From the NCBI GenBank assembly GCA_900642245.1, contig CAAAJI010000271.1:1-32913 (forward strand): DNA of 32,913 bases, read 5' to 3'. Each line of letters opens with the position of its first letter. Position 1 is the first letter of the stretch. Shown here in pieces: positions 1 through 11,158 of this stretch. The DNA is from Fragilaria radians (taxonomy: Eukaryota > Bacillariophyta > Fragilariophyceae > Fragilariales > Fragilariaceae). A model generated the notes under the pieces. It was not told where the DNA came from. It saw only the letters and a list, made by a program, of their open reading frames with translations, and made no database searches. The position numbers and the translations under genes were made by a program.

Positions 1-441
1 GCCAATAATCCTGATTTGGTAGAGAAGAAACGCCGAAACATCAAGCCTCCTCAACTTACCTTACTCTCTTCCAAGAAGACTCTCTGGATCAACTTTCAAG
101 AGATTTGTAGTATGATGCAGCGCCCTCCTGAACATGTCTATCAATTCTTCATGGCCGAACTTGGTACGGAGGGAAGTATTGACGGAAATCAACGTTTGAT
201 CATTCGAGGGAAGTATGTTCCCAAGTACATTGAATCGTTGCTGCGTAAGTACGTTGTAGAGTACGTCACGTGTGAAATGTGTCGTTCTCCGAACACCGAT
301 CTGGAAAAGGATTCTGGAACACGTTTGTTTTTCTGCAAATGTCGTGATTGTGGATCTGTACGGTCCGTCACGGCCATTCGTTCTGGATACCATGCAACGT
401 CTCGTGCGGATCGTCGTGCCGCACGTGCTGCCAAGGGATAG
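1..441 (+). CDS. EIF2S2: Eukaryotic translation initiation factor 2 subunit beta, C-terminal part (5' truncated by window edge)
   Basis: eIF2 beta is part of the heterotrimer that brings initiator Met-tRNA and GTP to the 40S subunit in the cytoplasm. The reading frame is open from base 1 and gives 146 residues ending at a TAG; the true start lies upstream of the window. The fragment begins with an NPDLV...KPPQL segment that leads into the eIF2B/eIF5 domain. It carries the family landmarks AELGTEGSIDG, the RK-Y-V-EYVTC helix end, and a C-terminal zinc ribbon of the form CEMC...CKCRDC. The tail is rich in Arg and Ala (RADRRAARAAKG). The closely related archaeal aIF2 beta and eIF5 share the zinc ribbon, but the basic lead-in and SIDG/EYVTC context favour eIF2 beta. 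The N-terminal poly-Lys region that would contact eIF5 and eIF2B epsilon is not in view. The next gene on the same strand starts about 745 bases downstream. Confidence 0.93.
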   Translation, partial: ANNPDLVEKKRRNIKPPQLTLLSSKKTLWINFQEICSMMQRPPEHVYQFFMAELGTEGSIDGNQRLIIRGKYVPKYIESLLRKYVVEYVTCEMCRSPNTDLEKDSGTRLFFCKCRDCGSVRSVTAIRSGYHATSRADRRAARAAKG

Positions 442-1186
442 AAGGAAACTAATTCATTATCGTAAATAATGAAAGAACAAATGAATGAAATCAACATGAG
501 AATCGTCAAAGGTTTTTTTAGCAATTAGGAAGTGCGGAAAGGGAATTGAAGTATGCAAGTCACCGATTTATGATATACACGTGATTGACAACCAACAGGA
601 TGAGACGGTTGTGGAAATATGATCGTGATGTATGTGTACAGTGGAGAATTCATGTTGATAGTCAATTCTGTACTTTCTTTAGCTTACGTCTAGAAATATA
701 ATGGATATTCTACTGCTCATTTTGCATCAGGACTTTTAACCTTTCTTTCAAATTGACTGAAAGGATCTTTGAATATTCATGGGAATGAGAAAATGGGCAA
801 AAAATGTTAACTCTCTTCGATTTTTCTTTTTGTGCCATTGAGAAATGCATTTGTGTAGTGATGAAAATTTACATAAATTATGAACATGAGGGGTGTGAAA
901 AACTAGGTTTCTCATCCCCCCCATAGTTTAGATGCATATTTCCTTTCTGCATGAGAGTGAGTTTTGATGGGTTCTTTTTTTCCACTCTTTTGATGAAATG
1001 ATGCACAGTACAAAAGTATAAGAGTGACTCCAATGTTTTTTGGATCGAATTCCTATGACAACATATTGAAATGAAACTCCAAATTCCGTCTTTAGCATCC
1101 ATTCATCAACATTTGCATTGAATAAGTCAATAATTCCTATTGTTGTCATTTTGCTTTGTACATACATTCGCACTTGTGTAACTTTC
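442..1186. other. Intergenic spacer between eIF2 beta and the helicase gene
   Basis: This stretch should hold the eIF2 beta 3' UTR and the helicase promoter and 5' UTR. No protein-like frame is convincing. A short upstream ORF starts with ATG at 1071 and ends at a TGA at 1119-1121, 66 bases before the helicase ATG. The in-frame sequence just upstream of that ATG (about 1118-1186) reads as a hydrophobic run but contains no ATG and follows a stop, so I treat it as untranslated. Confidence 0.5.
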
Positions 1187-4100
1187 ATGATCGCGAACGA
1201 GAATTCTGCTTGGAAGGCTGTACAAGTTTCACTCTCCGATCCCGGAAATGATTTAAATCACTACGATAACGCATCAACAAAAGTTTCCTTAAAGGCGATT
1301 CAAGACCTAGAGGCCCAACAACGTGAATCATGCGGTATGTTCCTTGGACTAGAAGTCTTGGATGGATCCATGTATAGCGTGGTAAACAATCGACTCGTAA
1401 TTAAGAGCCAAAGTGAAATCGCAGTAGAAAATGATCCTTCTTGCAACCATAAATCACTAAGAAAACCAGAGGGAAGTGGCACGAAAGTTACGAAGGCAAA
1501 TTCAACTAAAACAAAAAAGAGAAGGCTAGACGAAGATAAAGGCCATAAGAAAATTGGGATAACGTCTGCTTCTAGTTCTACCGAAATAGCTGCTAACACT
1601 CAAAACGATACAGGTGATTACCAGATGAATAAAAAAAACAAAAAAGAATGTACATCAGATGTGGATGACACCGAAACATCTCCTGGTGACACATCCAATG
1701 ACCTATCAGATGACGCAAATGCCCTACAAGGCTCTTGGATGGTTGCAACCGGTGGAGTTTGTTTACACCCCAAAATATGCGAGGGATTGATGAAGCAAGG
1801 CTTTCAAAAACCGACTCCAATCCAAGCTGCGACATTACCCCCTGCTATTTTGGGTCGTCGAAACATTGTAGGTGCAGCGGCAACAGGATCTGGAAAGACT
1901 TTGGCATACTTGATTCCTCTCCTCCAATTTTTATTAGACGACGGATTGGATGGTGAGAAAAAGCCGTTACGAGGACTTATCATTGCTCCCACACGTGAAT
2001 TAGCACTCCAAGTGTCGGAGGAATGTGAAAAGATTATTCCAAGGACCACCGTAACGATTGTCGGTGGATTAGCACCTCATAAACAAGCGCGGATACTTGA
2101 AACACGTAAGCCTCCGATCGCTGTGGGAACACCTGGTCGTCTATGGCAGATGGTACGTTGATACATTATCGTGTATTGTTTTTTGTGTATGTCACGTCCA
2201 TGAGGAGAATTTAGTTACGATCGATTTATTAGCTGCGGCAATGAATTTTAAGCTTTGCACGTCAGTCTGAGACAAATTACTTTTAGGAACCGGAACAGTT
2301 CTTTCTGTTCCTCACCCCATTCTAATTTTCTTTTTTCTTTGTGCCAGATATCAAGCAGACAACATTCTCACTTGAACGATCTATCAAAACTTCGGTTTCT
2401 TGTGATAGACGAGGCTGATCGAATGATCCAACAAGGAAGCTTTCCGCAGCTAGAACGTATCTTGGAGTCAGTCCATACAGCCAATCGGCTCTCAAGTGAT
2501 GACGATAGTGACAATGATGACGAAATAAGAGAAGAGGAAGATAGAGACGGAAACAGATTAATGTCACTTCCAGGCATTCCTGGAGAGAGCCATGTAGAAA
2601 TGTGGAGCGAAAAACTGTTACAACTCAGTTCTACTGAAGAGGAACCGCATTCTCCCCTTACAAGGCATCAAGATGAGGATCAATCAAACGACGATGATAG
2701 CAGTCAAGCATCATCTGACGATGTCATTGTTGATGCTCCAGTTTATCGTCAGACTTTTGTTTTTTCCGCAACTCTGACTCTACCATCATCGGAAAGTTTT
2801 GCGAAAAAAAAGCGGAAAAAGGTGTCTAAGAAGTCACCAGAAAAGTCGCTCACAGGTGCCATTGCAGAAATTCTGGAGAAAGCACATACGTACGGTCAGA
2901 CGAAAGTGGTGGATCTCACGTCATCGACTCAATTAATAACCAAGGACAATGACGTTTTGGTCGTAAAAGAAGGGGCGAAAAATGAAAAATCTCGTCTTCC
3001 TCCAGGCTTGTCTTTGGAAATCATTTCTTGTACTCAAAAGCATAAAGACTCTCATCTCTATGCCTATTTGCTCACAACTGAGCAAGGTCAAGCAGGTCCC
3101 TGTCTAATTTTTTGTAACTCAATAGTAGGTGTAAAAAGGGTGGGAATAACGCTCCAAATGCTAGGACTCCCAGTTCGAATGTTGCATGCGAATATGCCGC
3201 AAGTAAGTACAATCAAATAATACTCGCCTGTTGTTCTAGCGATGAGGAAAATCAATTTACCTGAAAGTCAAAATGGCTTTTTGTAGGCTTTAGTGAACAA
3301 TCTCTGAGCTTCATCGTATTTTCGACTATGACATCATCTTCATTCTTTATCTAACTCGAATTTATCCCTATAAATGCAGAAAGCCCGTTTCAAAGCTATA
3401 GAATCTCTCCAGTCTGGTTCCGAAAGGGCTATCGTGGTTTCCACAGATGTTGCAGCTCGTGGACTTGATATTCCAAATATGGCAACTGTTGTGCACTATG
3501 ATGTGGCAAGAGGTGTCAATACATTTATACACAGGTCTGGACGTACTGCGGTGAGTATCAGCGCATTTGTTTGCTTGATTAAAATGTGACGAAGATGAAT
3601 ACAAAATTGCTTTATAAGCTTTCCGAAACTTTGTGTGGAAATCAACATTTGTTCCCTTGGCTGTCTGAGACACTCGAATTGTGTGGTAATTGGATTTTCT
3701 CTCCTGACTTTTTGCTAATACTTCAATTCTTTCCAGAGAGGAATGGGAGAGAACGCTATTGGTTGTAGCTTATCTTTGGTTTCGGCCGGAGAGGAAAAGT
3801 TTCAGAAAGTGATATTTAACGAAATTGGAAAAGACAAATTTTCCAATGTGCACCTGGATAGTCGACTTCTTTCCGGGTGCCAAGCAAGGGTGAATCTGGC
3901 AAGTAAAATAGTCTCATGTCGGGAAGTTGAATCTCGTACAGAGCGCAACAATAAGTGGTTCAAAGATGCCGCTTCTGAAGCTGGACTAGAGCTCGATGAT
4001 GATTTATACGATGCGGGACTTGCTGGTGGCGATAGGAAAGATCAGCAGCGATATCAAGAGGCTAAAAGAGCTCAGATCCTTCTTCGAGACTTGCTATCGC

Positions 4101-4228
4101 AACCTTTGATTACAAGGAGATTTGGAAAGTTTATGTCCTGCAATAATTCCATATCGATCCCAGCTGCGATTGATGGGTCATCTTCATTCACTAGTCAACG
4201 TGGAAAGAAAAAGCAGCGTCGTAGATGA
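1187..4228 (+). CDS. DDX24: DEAD-box ATP-dependent RNA helicase, DDX24/Mak5 type, four exons
   Basis: Mak5/DDX24 helicases are nucleolar and act in 60S ribosome biogenesis. Exons 1187-2152, 2348-3202, 3380-3550 and 3737-4228 join in frame (all introns phase 0) to give 827 residues. The start is the first in-frame ATG after a stop, and its context (a W-K-A-V segment near residue 9, then GLEVLDG) resembles the family N-terminus. Visible motifs are the Q-motif PTPIQ (209-213), Walker A ATGSGKT (232-238), PTRELA (268-273), TPGR (315-318), DEAD (343-346), SAT (462-464), STDVAARGLD (628-637) and HRSGRTARG (from 658). Between DEAD and SAT sits an insert of about 110 residues rich in Asp, Glu and Ser, and a Lys-rich segment follows SAT; a long insert here is typical of Mak5/DDX24. 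The N-terminal third is low-complexity with KTKKRR and KKNKK patches that could direct nuclear or nucleolar import. Confidence 0.93.
2153..2347 (+). other. Intron 1 of the helicase gene
   Basis: The donor is GTACGT after TGGCAGATG and the acceptor is TTTGTGCCAG. Removing these 195 bases joins PGRLWQM to ISSRQHSHLNDLSKL in frame, just before the DEAD motif. Without removal the frame ends at a stop within a few codons of 2152. Confidence 0.9.
3203..3379 (+). other. Intron 2 of the helicase gene
   Basis: The donor is GTAAGT after CCGCAA and the acceptor is TAAATGCAG. Splicing joins LHANMPQ to KARFKAIE in phase 0, restoring the segment between helicase motifs IV and V. Confidence 0.9.
3551..3736 (+). 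other. Intron 3 of the helicase gene
   Basis: The donor is GTGAGT after ACTGCG and the acceptor is TCTTTCCAG. The intron falls inside helicase motif VI: HRSGRTA ends exon 3 and RG begins exon 4, so splicing rebuilds HRSGRTARG. Confidence 0.92.
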
Positions 4229-7200
4229 TCGTTTCTTTGCATTGACAACTCCGAATGAAATTAGAAGGTATGCAACGTCTCAAGCCAAAAGAGTACCACA
4301 AAAATGTAGATGAGAGTATGTCTTATTAGATGGGATCTATATACCAACACGGTTAATCGAGGGAGGTGTCTTGAGATATCCAAACCCTTTATGCATCTTT
4401 GATATTGGATTTGAGTAGAAGTTGTACGTAAGCGTTCCGACAAGTGAAAATGGTTATCTTGGATATTCAAAATTACATTTTTATTTGAGATCTAATGAAG
4501 GCTGAAATAACATAATCAGGATAGGATTTTTTTCTGTGAATGACAAAATAAAGTTAACCACATTTTACTTTGACATTTACTCTGGGTTAATGTGGAGATG
4601 ACGAACATTTCAAAAAAGAAAGTCACTCTTTTACGCATATACTTGATGCAGCCAAGTTACAAAATCCGAATTTTGCTATAACTCTATCTAAGTTGCTTCT
4701 TCCCATATTTCTATTTTTTCAATCAAAATCATAGGCATTTTTATTTCCCCAGGGAACTTGAATGCAAAAGTTACACCTGATACAATAGGGCTTACTTATC
4801 TCTTATTGACCATTGCTCAAAGATCATTCCACTCTACAAAGAGATTATGCTTTCATTACCCTATCCTTGCAATGCTTAAGTGCTTCATAGCAGAAGTGGA
4901 AGACTTATATCATTCTTTATTTTGCAAAGAAAGCACCATCAAACCTGCCATACATTCAGAGAAAAAACAAAGAATTATGTCCAGTAAACAGAGACAACTT
5001 TGAACTGATACTGGAATCAACAGTTACCCAGCAAAGCAAAAGGGATAGATGCAAGATTGGATTGGGTGGAAATTGTTTTGAAAGGGTCTGTCTGCAAAAT
5101 AGGTAAGAGATAATGGAATAGACAAGAAACGGAAAAGAGAATGAGCTTTACATTAGCTTTATGGAAGACAAGATAGGTATTGGAGAGACAGAGAAGCACT
5201 TCCATTCATAATGGCGTACAAGTGCAATACGACAACAACAAGATAAGCCTACACATAAAGAAAAGCTAGTAACAACAGTTCAGTAAGTCATTGAATGAAG
5301 TTTTAAAAAAAACAATATTGAACAATATTCAAAGCTAGCAAGAGATCAAGTCACAGACTGGGATGCCAATTACAGGAATATCATCAAGACTAAACAGAAT
5401 CCTACAATTTAGCGCATGATAAGAGATTTAGATTAAAAAAATTGACATGAATAATTAATCTCATTTAAATTACAGGAGTCTGATATGCCAACAAATCTTC
5501 TGATGTGCTGAATTTTTGGAAAGAAAAATCAAATAAATACAATCATCATCAACTGTTACTTTGGTCGGTTCCTGAATTTTCAATCTACACTTTATTGCTT
5601 AAGATTTCTTGATAGTATCATTATTTTCTCTAATGGTTGATATGCCCTCATGATTGATCTAATTCCAAGATGTTCTCTTCGTTTTCCTGCTCATAACTTA
5701 ATTAGTGTGTAACAAGATTCTCCGAATGACAAATAAACAATCTTAATGAGTTCTATATTTGAGGATTCTGGATGAAACGAAGCTTCTTAATTTCACCATC
5801 ATCTCAGGCCTTCTAATCAATAGTTGCTTGCTTAGTAAATGCATCTTTACAGTCTTGGCTCCATTTTTCCATCCATCAGACTTAATTAGCCAGTTCCAAC
5901 ATTGAATGCGGACCATACAAACCACTTTCATCTTCTCTAATTTGGGATGGTGAGATGACATCACCAAAGTTTTCAATCAAGTATTTTCTAGATAACAGCC
6001 GTTTTGACATTTCTCATCTTTTGCAGTCAAAAAAGTTTGCTCTAGCTCTAGTGATTGTACTGAAGCTATCTGCTTCTTGAATCCCGTTCTCAGCTAAATG
6101 AGTTTTATTTGTTTTCCCCTGCAAAATTGTCCAAATTTTGAATTTATCAATTAAGTTTCTTAGGCTACAACTCAACTGCATTAACTATCTTTGAAAACTT
6201 TCTTATCCTTCCACATCACAAAGGCAACATATTTGCTGATAAGATTTTGCTGCAAATGCACGAGTCCTTGTCCATGACTCATTTCTGCATTTACATAAAA
6301 GCTTCAAGTGTCATAATTTTTCACTTAGAAAAATCATTCACATTGTACCAGCATGTTGAGTAGCTAATTATAGGGTTATCTTTGAAATTCATGCATAGAT
6401 CAATCTCAGCAACAACTGCCTTTGCACCCTCAATGGATTTGGAAAATTGTATGTCATATCTCGGCCTAACCTATACTTTTTGCATTCGCTGCTTCAGGAT
6501 TAATTCATCTTATCATTGGTTCATACACTGAAAAGGTGATGCCATTGTATCTAAGTGTATATATTTGTTCATGATCATGCTATTGAATTATCAGAGATTG
6601 CATTTTAGTTATTGTCACTGTCACTTCATATATCTGTGTGAAAAATGTAGGTAATGTCAAGTCATTTTCTAGTATCATCTGCCTACGTAAGGAACTGCGT
6701 GACGAGTACTCATAACCCTAGAGATTTGTTATAATGCTACAGTTACCACTTATATGTAACTTCGACTTGCCGTCGGTGCATTTACGAAAACGACACCCTT
6801 TGAGGTAACATTTCAGTATTGATGTGAGTCTCATGCGCTTAGACTTCCAATGTATACCCGATGAAGATATCAAAATGTTTTCGGACTAGAGTCTCTGAAT
6901 CTCCTTGTTGAGACAGCATTTAAATATTCTGAAGGCTTGTAATTCCATCGAGACTGAGAATGAATTATCTCAAGTAATTGTCTCACACTTTCAATCTTTC
7001 TCAGGAAAATCTTTAAATAGCAGCCTCAGAAGCACAGCGGGTATCCAGACGAGAATAGCGAAGGGAAGAGACCGCGTCATCTCATCCTGTTTCACTATTC
7101 TCGACTTTTTTGTTCCATTCCACAAGTAGGACGCATGAACTGCGAATACCTTCAAACGGAAACCCCGCATTTTCACCTATCCAAGTTCAGACAGACAAAG

Positions 7201-7536
7201 GCGTTACTTCTTCGCCAAAAAGTTGCGTGTTTGTATTTGTAAATTGTTAAGCAATTTTTTTTTAAAGTTTCATCATGTACAATGTCTGTATGTACAAAAT
7301 AGTATCGTGAGTTTTTTTATCGTTAATAAAAACAGTTCGTTAGGAAAATGAAGATAACAAGACCTAGCAGGAACCGTAAGAAGCGAATAATTTACGAAAG
7401 GTGCCACTCACGTAATACTGGAGGACATCCTGATTGTAATAGAAACCATCAAGCTAGGTTCAATTTAGTATATATCGTGAAAGCTTTGTATATATCACGC
7501 TCCAGTCCAAATTATCATCGGATATTGCTAAAAACA
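4229..7536. other. Long AT-rich spacer, no supported gene
   Basis: About 3.3 kb between the helicase stop and the first paralog of the SGNH-like family. The longest frames (for example 4758-5003 + and 6905-7129 +) show no domain, no codon structure and no recognisable motif. On the minus strand around 5743-6060 short protein-like segments (SRKYLIENFGD, DESGLYGPHSMLELAN) lie in one frame broken by several stops, and could be a fossil of a mobile or protein-coding sequence; I cannot name it. The last part, from about 7200, would hold the promoter and 5' UTR of the next gene. Confidence 0.4.
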
Positions 7537-9730
7537 ATGGAGATATCCAGCCGTCGCAAAAGCTTGATGATCATACTTACTGCTTTGAGCGCTTTTCTAT
7601 TCGCATCACTCATTGACACCGAGAATCGAAGGGTAGTTTTGACTGTTGTTTCAAGCCAAGCTTCGAAACATGGTTTTGGATTTCCAATTAGTTTCGACAA
7701 TTCAACCAGCGTCTCCGTCACGTTATCTCTGTCGTATGACAAAACGAATGATGTCAATAGTCCAACAATCGAAAAAATTCAGAATCAAAGCACCTTCGTA
7801 AAAAGCAAATCAACTTTTCGTGGAAGCTTCAATCAAAGTTACAATTTGATTGAAGAGTCTCAAAATTTAGTAGCCACATCAGCGAGAAGCAAAATTGGAT
7901 CTAAGACAGAAATTGAGTCTACAGCTTTTAGTATAAAAGAAGATAAAAGCAAGAGAAAGATGCATTCCAATGTTACTTTACATTTCAAACAAGAGTCAAA
8001 TCAATATGCTCATCAAAGTGTTACCAACCACTCAAATCGTCTGAACAACAAATCTATCCCCGTCAGCAAGGTTGAAAGCAAAACTGGAAATGATTCGCTA
8101 ATTCTTCTTAAAGTAGCTGGAAATGTTGGTACTTTAGAAGCAAAATCTATACCTACGAATTCCACCAAAGTGTTGAATAATTTCAGCAAGGGTCTTCCGA
8201 GCAAAACATCAATTGAAAATAAATCGTCTAATGCACAGCACAAGCCTAAATCGTTACATGACAAGAAAAAACCACGATTACGACGAAGGAAAGAAGAATC
8301 CCAACCTCAAAAGCAATCTACTTTTCCTCGGAAACAAAATCGGCTTTCACCTGATATAAGTTCCATTCGTTTAAGTACAAAATCTCTCAAGTATATTGCT
8401 TTTAATGCTACGTTAAGCTCATCTCAAAAAGCGCAAATATTCCCGATTTCGAATCCCCAGGATTCTAGCACAGTGGCACTTTATAATTCAGAAGCCCTTG
8501 AAAAACTAAAAGAAATTAAGAAAAAGATTAAACTGGGAAAGAATATTACATTGGTAATGAACGGAGGTTCTTCATCTGCCTTTGTACCGAATGGAACACC
8601 TGAAGATCGATTTTACCTTCAGTTTATCCATGGTTATTTAGAATCGGAGCTCAATGCAACGGTTAACGTGATTGACAGAGCCCACGGTTCAAGGAATTCA
8701 GCTCATAGTGCCCATTTAATGACTTCATTTCTCCCTCAAAATGCTGTGGACATAGTGCTATGGGAGTTTTCGATTAATGATGGAAGTCGGAGAGAAGACG
8801 TTAGAAATTCTTTTATTCTCTGGCTTCGAAATTTAGCATCTCTGTATAAATCACCTCCCTTGGTAATTCTCATTTACCTTTGGAAGTCACCGTTTTACAG
8901 TCAACAACTATGGCAGAGTGTATTGCCGGACTTTCGAGCAGCATGCCATGATAGGAGCTGAGTATGATTTTGTGTTAGGCCACATAAATATGGCTTCCTA
9001 CTTTGATTCTTTGCGATGGAATACTCAGGAACTTAAATCTGCATTCCTCGCTGATGCACACCATCCTAATGCACTGACACATCACATTATTGCAAAACTT
9101 CTCGCACAGCTATTTTCGAAAGCAGAGGACAGTTTCACCCCTATACTTGCGGGTGTTCCAAGGAAAAAAACAGAGTTAGAGTGGGCTTGCGGGATAAATA
9201 CTAGAGACAAAAGGAAATTGAAATCACTATTTATGGCAACAAAAGGAATCGCGAGAGGGTCCTTTACAGTTGACTTACCTCGAAATTCGGAGGGTACACA
9301 TCCATCCATGCTAATCCCTCAAAGTAATAATACATTGAATTATATTTCATTTGGAAAAATTAACAGCCAACGCAGTGACCGACAAAATGGATTAGTAATT
9401 CCTTGCTGTAAAAAGCAATCAACCGTTGAATTCAACCTTGAAAAATTCAATAATCTAAAAGCAATAATGGTATCTCTTCGGTGCTCTAAAACAAGGAAGG
9501 AGAGTCTACGAGTCATAAAAAATGGTAAATTATTGGATCTTAAACCCAACTTTATTCGGCCTTGGAATTGGAGATGCCTTCTAGGAGGGTACAACATGAA
9601 TATTGGCGAACTTCCAAGCTTGGATGTTGATTTTCTCATTCTCGAATCAGGTGTAGATCGAATCGGGTTCTGTGATTCAAAATGTGATCTGACCAATCCT
9701 ATACCTTTAGTATACCTTTCTGCTTTTTGA
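7537..9730 (+). CDS. Type II membrane protein with SGNH-hydrolase-like domain, paralog 1, interrupted by a one-base frameshift
   Basis: This is the first of four paralogs. The ATG at 7537 is preferred over the in-frame ATG at 7348 because MEISSRRKSLMIILTALSAF then aligns with the N-terminus of the paralog at 17394-19742. A signal-anchor helix spans residues 9-25, followed by a stem of about 300 residues rich in Ser, Asn, Lys and Thr. The SGNH-like domain shows NGGSSSAF (342-349), RAHGSRNSAHSAHL (from 381) and WEFSINDG (409-416). The frame then breaks at a run of four T at 8893-8896. Treating one T as extra continues as SPFTVNNYGRVYCRTF, which matches the paralogs, and runs to the shared C-terminus with the DAHHPN motif (9053-9070). 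Conceptual length is 730 residues. Without correction the product stops at 8961 and lacks the DxHH motif. It may be a pseudogene or a base error. A Golgi esterase or acyltransferase role is inferred only. Confidence 0.8.
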
Positions 9731-10595
9731 AAGCATTTCTAAGACCCCGGAATATGTTCTTGCACTCTCTCCACATTGTCAAGGGAGCTTGCTAGCAAAA
9801 GAGTCATGGCTTGAATACTGAAAAGAGGTTGGATTGAGATATCAAAGCAAGCATTGCCATTCACTTGATTTTCATAAGGCGAACTTGCATCTAATAGAGG
9901 TAATGAAATTACATTTACCCACAACCGCATCAGCATCCTGACTATTTCACCCTATTGTACATAAAAAGCTCTGTCTTTGGTCATTGAAGATAATTATCAG
10001 TAAATCCCAGATAAAGCCTCCTTTCTTCAATTTTTGTGTAACAAGGAAGAGTTGCTTTAATATGTTTTCAATGCTGAGATATTTAAAGAAAAACTTATCA
10101 TGATTTTAAGTTCATCACAGTACAGGAAATGGATACCATGCAATCCAAAGGATGATATAGAAAGTTAATGAATGTGGTGAAATGCCCTTCATGTAAATAT
10201 TTTGTATCTGGTTAACGTGAAAATGTGCCGGAAAAGTCTTAAAGCTTTAATTTTTAATGGCAAGTTTCAATGAACAAATGATTGACAAGACTATTCACAT
10301 AAATTATCCACAGCTAGGGATGTACTGGTGAAATGTTAATTGAAATAGCATAAAATCATTTGATGCAGCGTAAATGCTGACTTTTATTTGTATACTGAAC
10401 ACCGGTTATATTTTGTGTATGGATGCTAATTTGTAATTTGTTTGTTAACAAACCATCTCTTCAAATATCGAAGATTAAAGTAAAGATGTAATTTACTTGA
10501 ACAAGCAAGCAAAAAGAAGATTGCAATATAAAGAAGTGACTAGATAAAGACTATATTCTGAATGTTTTGCTGACATGTACTTTCTTTCTCAAATT
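9731..10595. other. AT-rich spacer; may hold the 3' non-coding end of the copia relic
   Basis: No coding frame is supported here. Because the copia relic reads leftward and its RNase H frame stops at 10596, its 3' non-coding region and any 3' LTR should lie in this stretch. I could not see a repeat of it on the right side of the element, nor clear TG...CA ends. Confidence 0.4.
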
Positions 10596-11158
10596 TTAAA
10601 TTTCCCTAATGGATAAACAATGAACGTCTAAAACTAAGTTGTGAATAAGATATATTTCTAATACCCTCCCTATCCTGCAACTTTTCTTTAGTTTCCAGAT
10701 TCTAAAATTCTCTAATAATTTCTTCACAGGATTTTCATAAATTTCATGGTTGACATTTTTTGTAAAAGTATTGGGATCATTGTCAATAGATGTTACAAAT
10801 ACCATCTTTATAGTTCCATCTTCAATGTTCTCACGAATGAAATGATAACCTGTATCCACATGCCGGGTTCTTACGCCAGTTAAAGAATTCCACAACAGAA
10901 ATAGTGCACCAAGATTGTCAGTTTTGACCACAATTGGCACGTCCAACTCAACCCTAATGAGTTGAAGAAGAGTTGCATCAGAAATTGCCACATATTCCAC
11001 CTCACTGCTTGAGGTTACACCCTTTTGCGCTTTGGAGCGCCAACAAACAGGTGAACATTGAAGATAAATAATGAAGCCAATGACGCTAATTCTTGTCTCT
11101 GGATCTCCTGCCCAATCACTGTCACAAAGTACCTTAAGATTCCAATTTGTAATCTAAA
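10596..11158 (-). pseudogene. Copia RNase H domain fragment
   Basis: Starting near 11158 and reading leftward, one open frame gives WNLKVLCDSDWAGDPETR, then WRSKAQKGVTSSSEVEYVAIS, then VVKTDNLGALFL and TRHVDTGYHFIRENIEDG, ending at the stop at 10596-10598. The D of SDWAGD, the E of SSSEVEY and the D of KTDN correspond to the acidic residues of the RNase H active site. The last 35 or so residues look out of frame relative to the copia C-terminus. This is the best preserved piece of the element. Confidence 0.88.

Noticed and set aside
1118..1186. Hydrophobic N-terminal extension of the helicase that looks like a signal peptide
   Set aside because: It has no ATG, follows an in-frame stop, and a nucleolar helicase would not be expected to have one.
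7348..7536. Earlier ATG for paralog 1 giving 63 more residues
   Set aside because: The extension has no counterpart in the other paralogs and would place the signal-anchor far from the N-terminus, while the start at 7537 aligns with paralog 3.
8840..8900. Intron ending at TTTTACAG in paralog 1 as the explanation of the frame change
   Set aside because: Any intron ending there would remove the conserved VILxYLWKSPF segment, whereas a single extra T restores the family sequence exactly.
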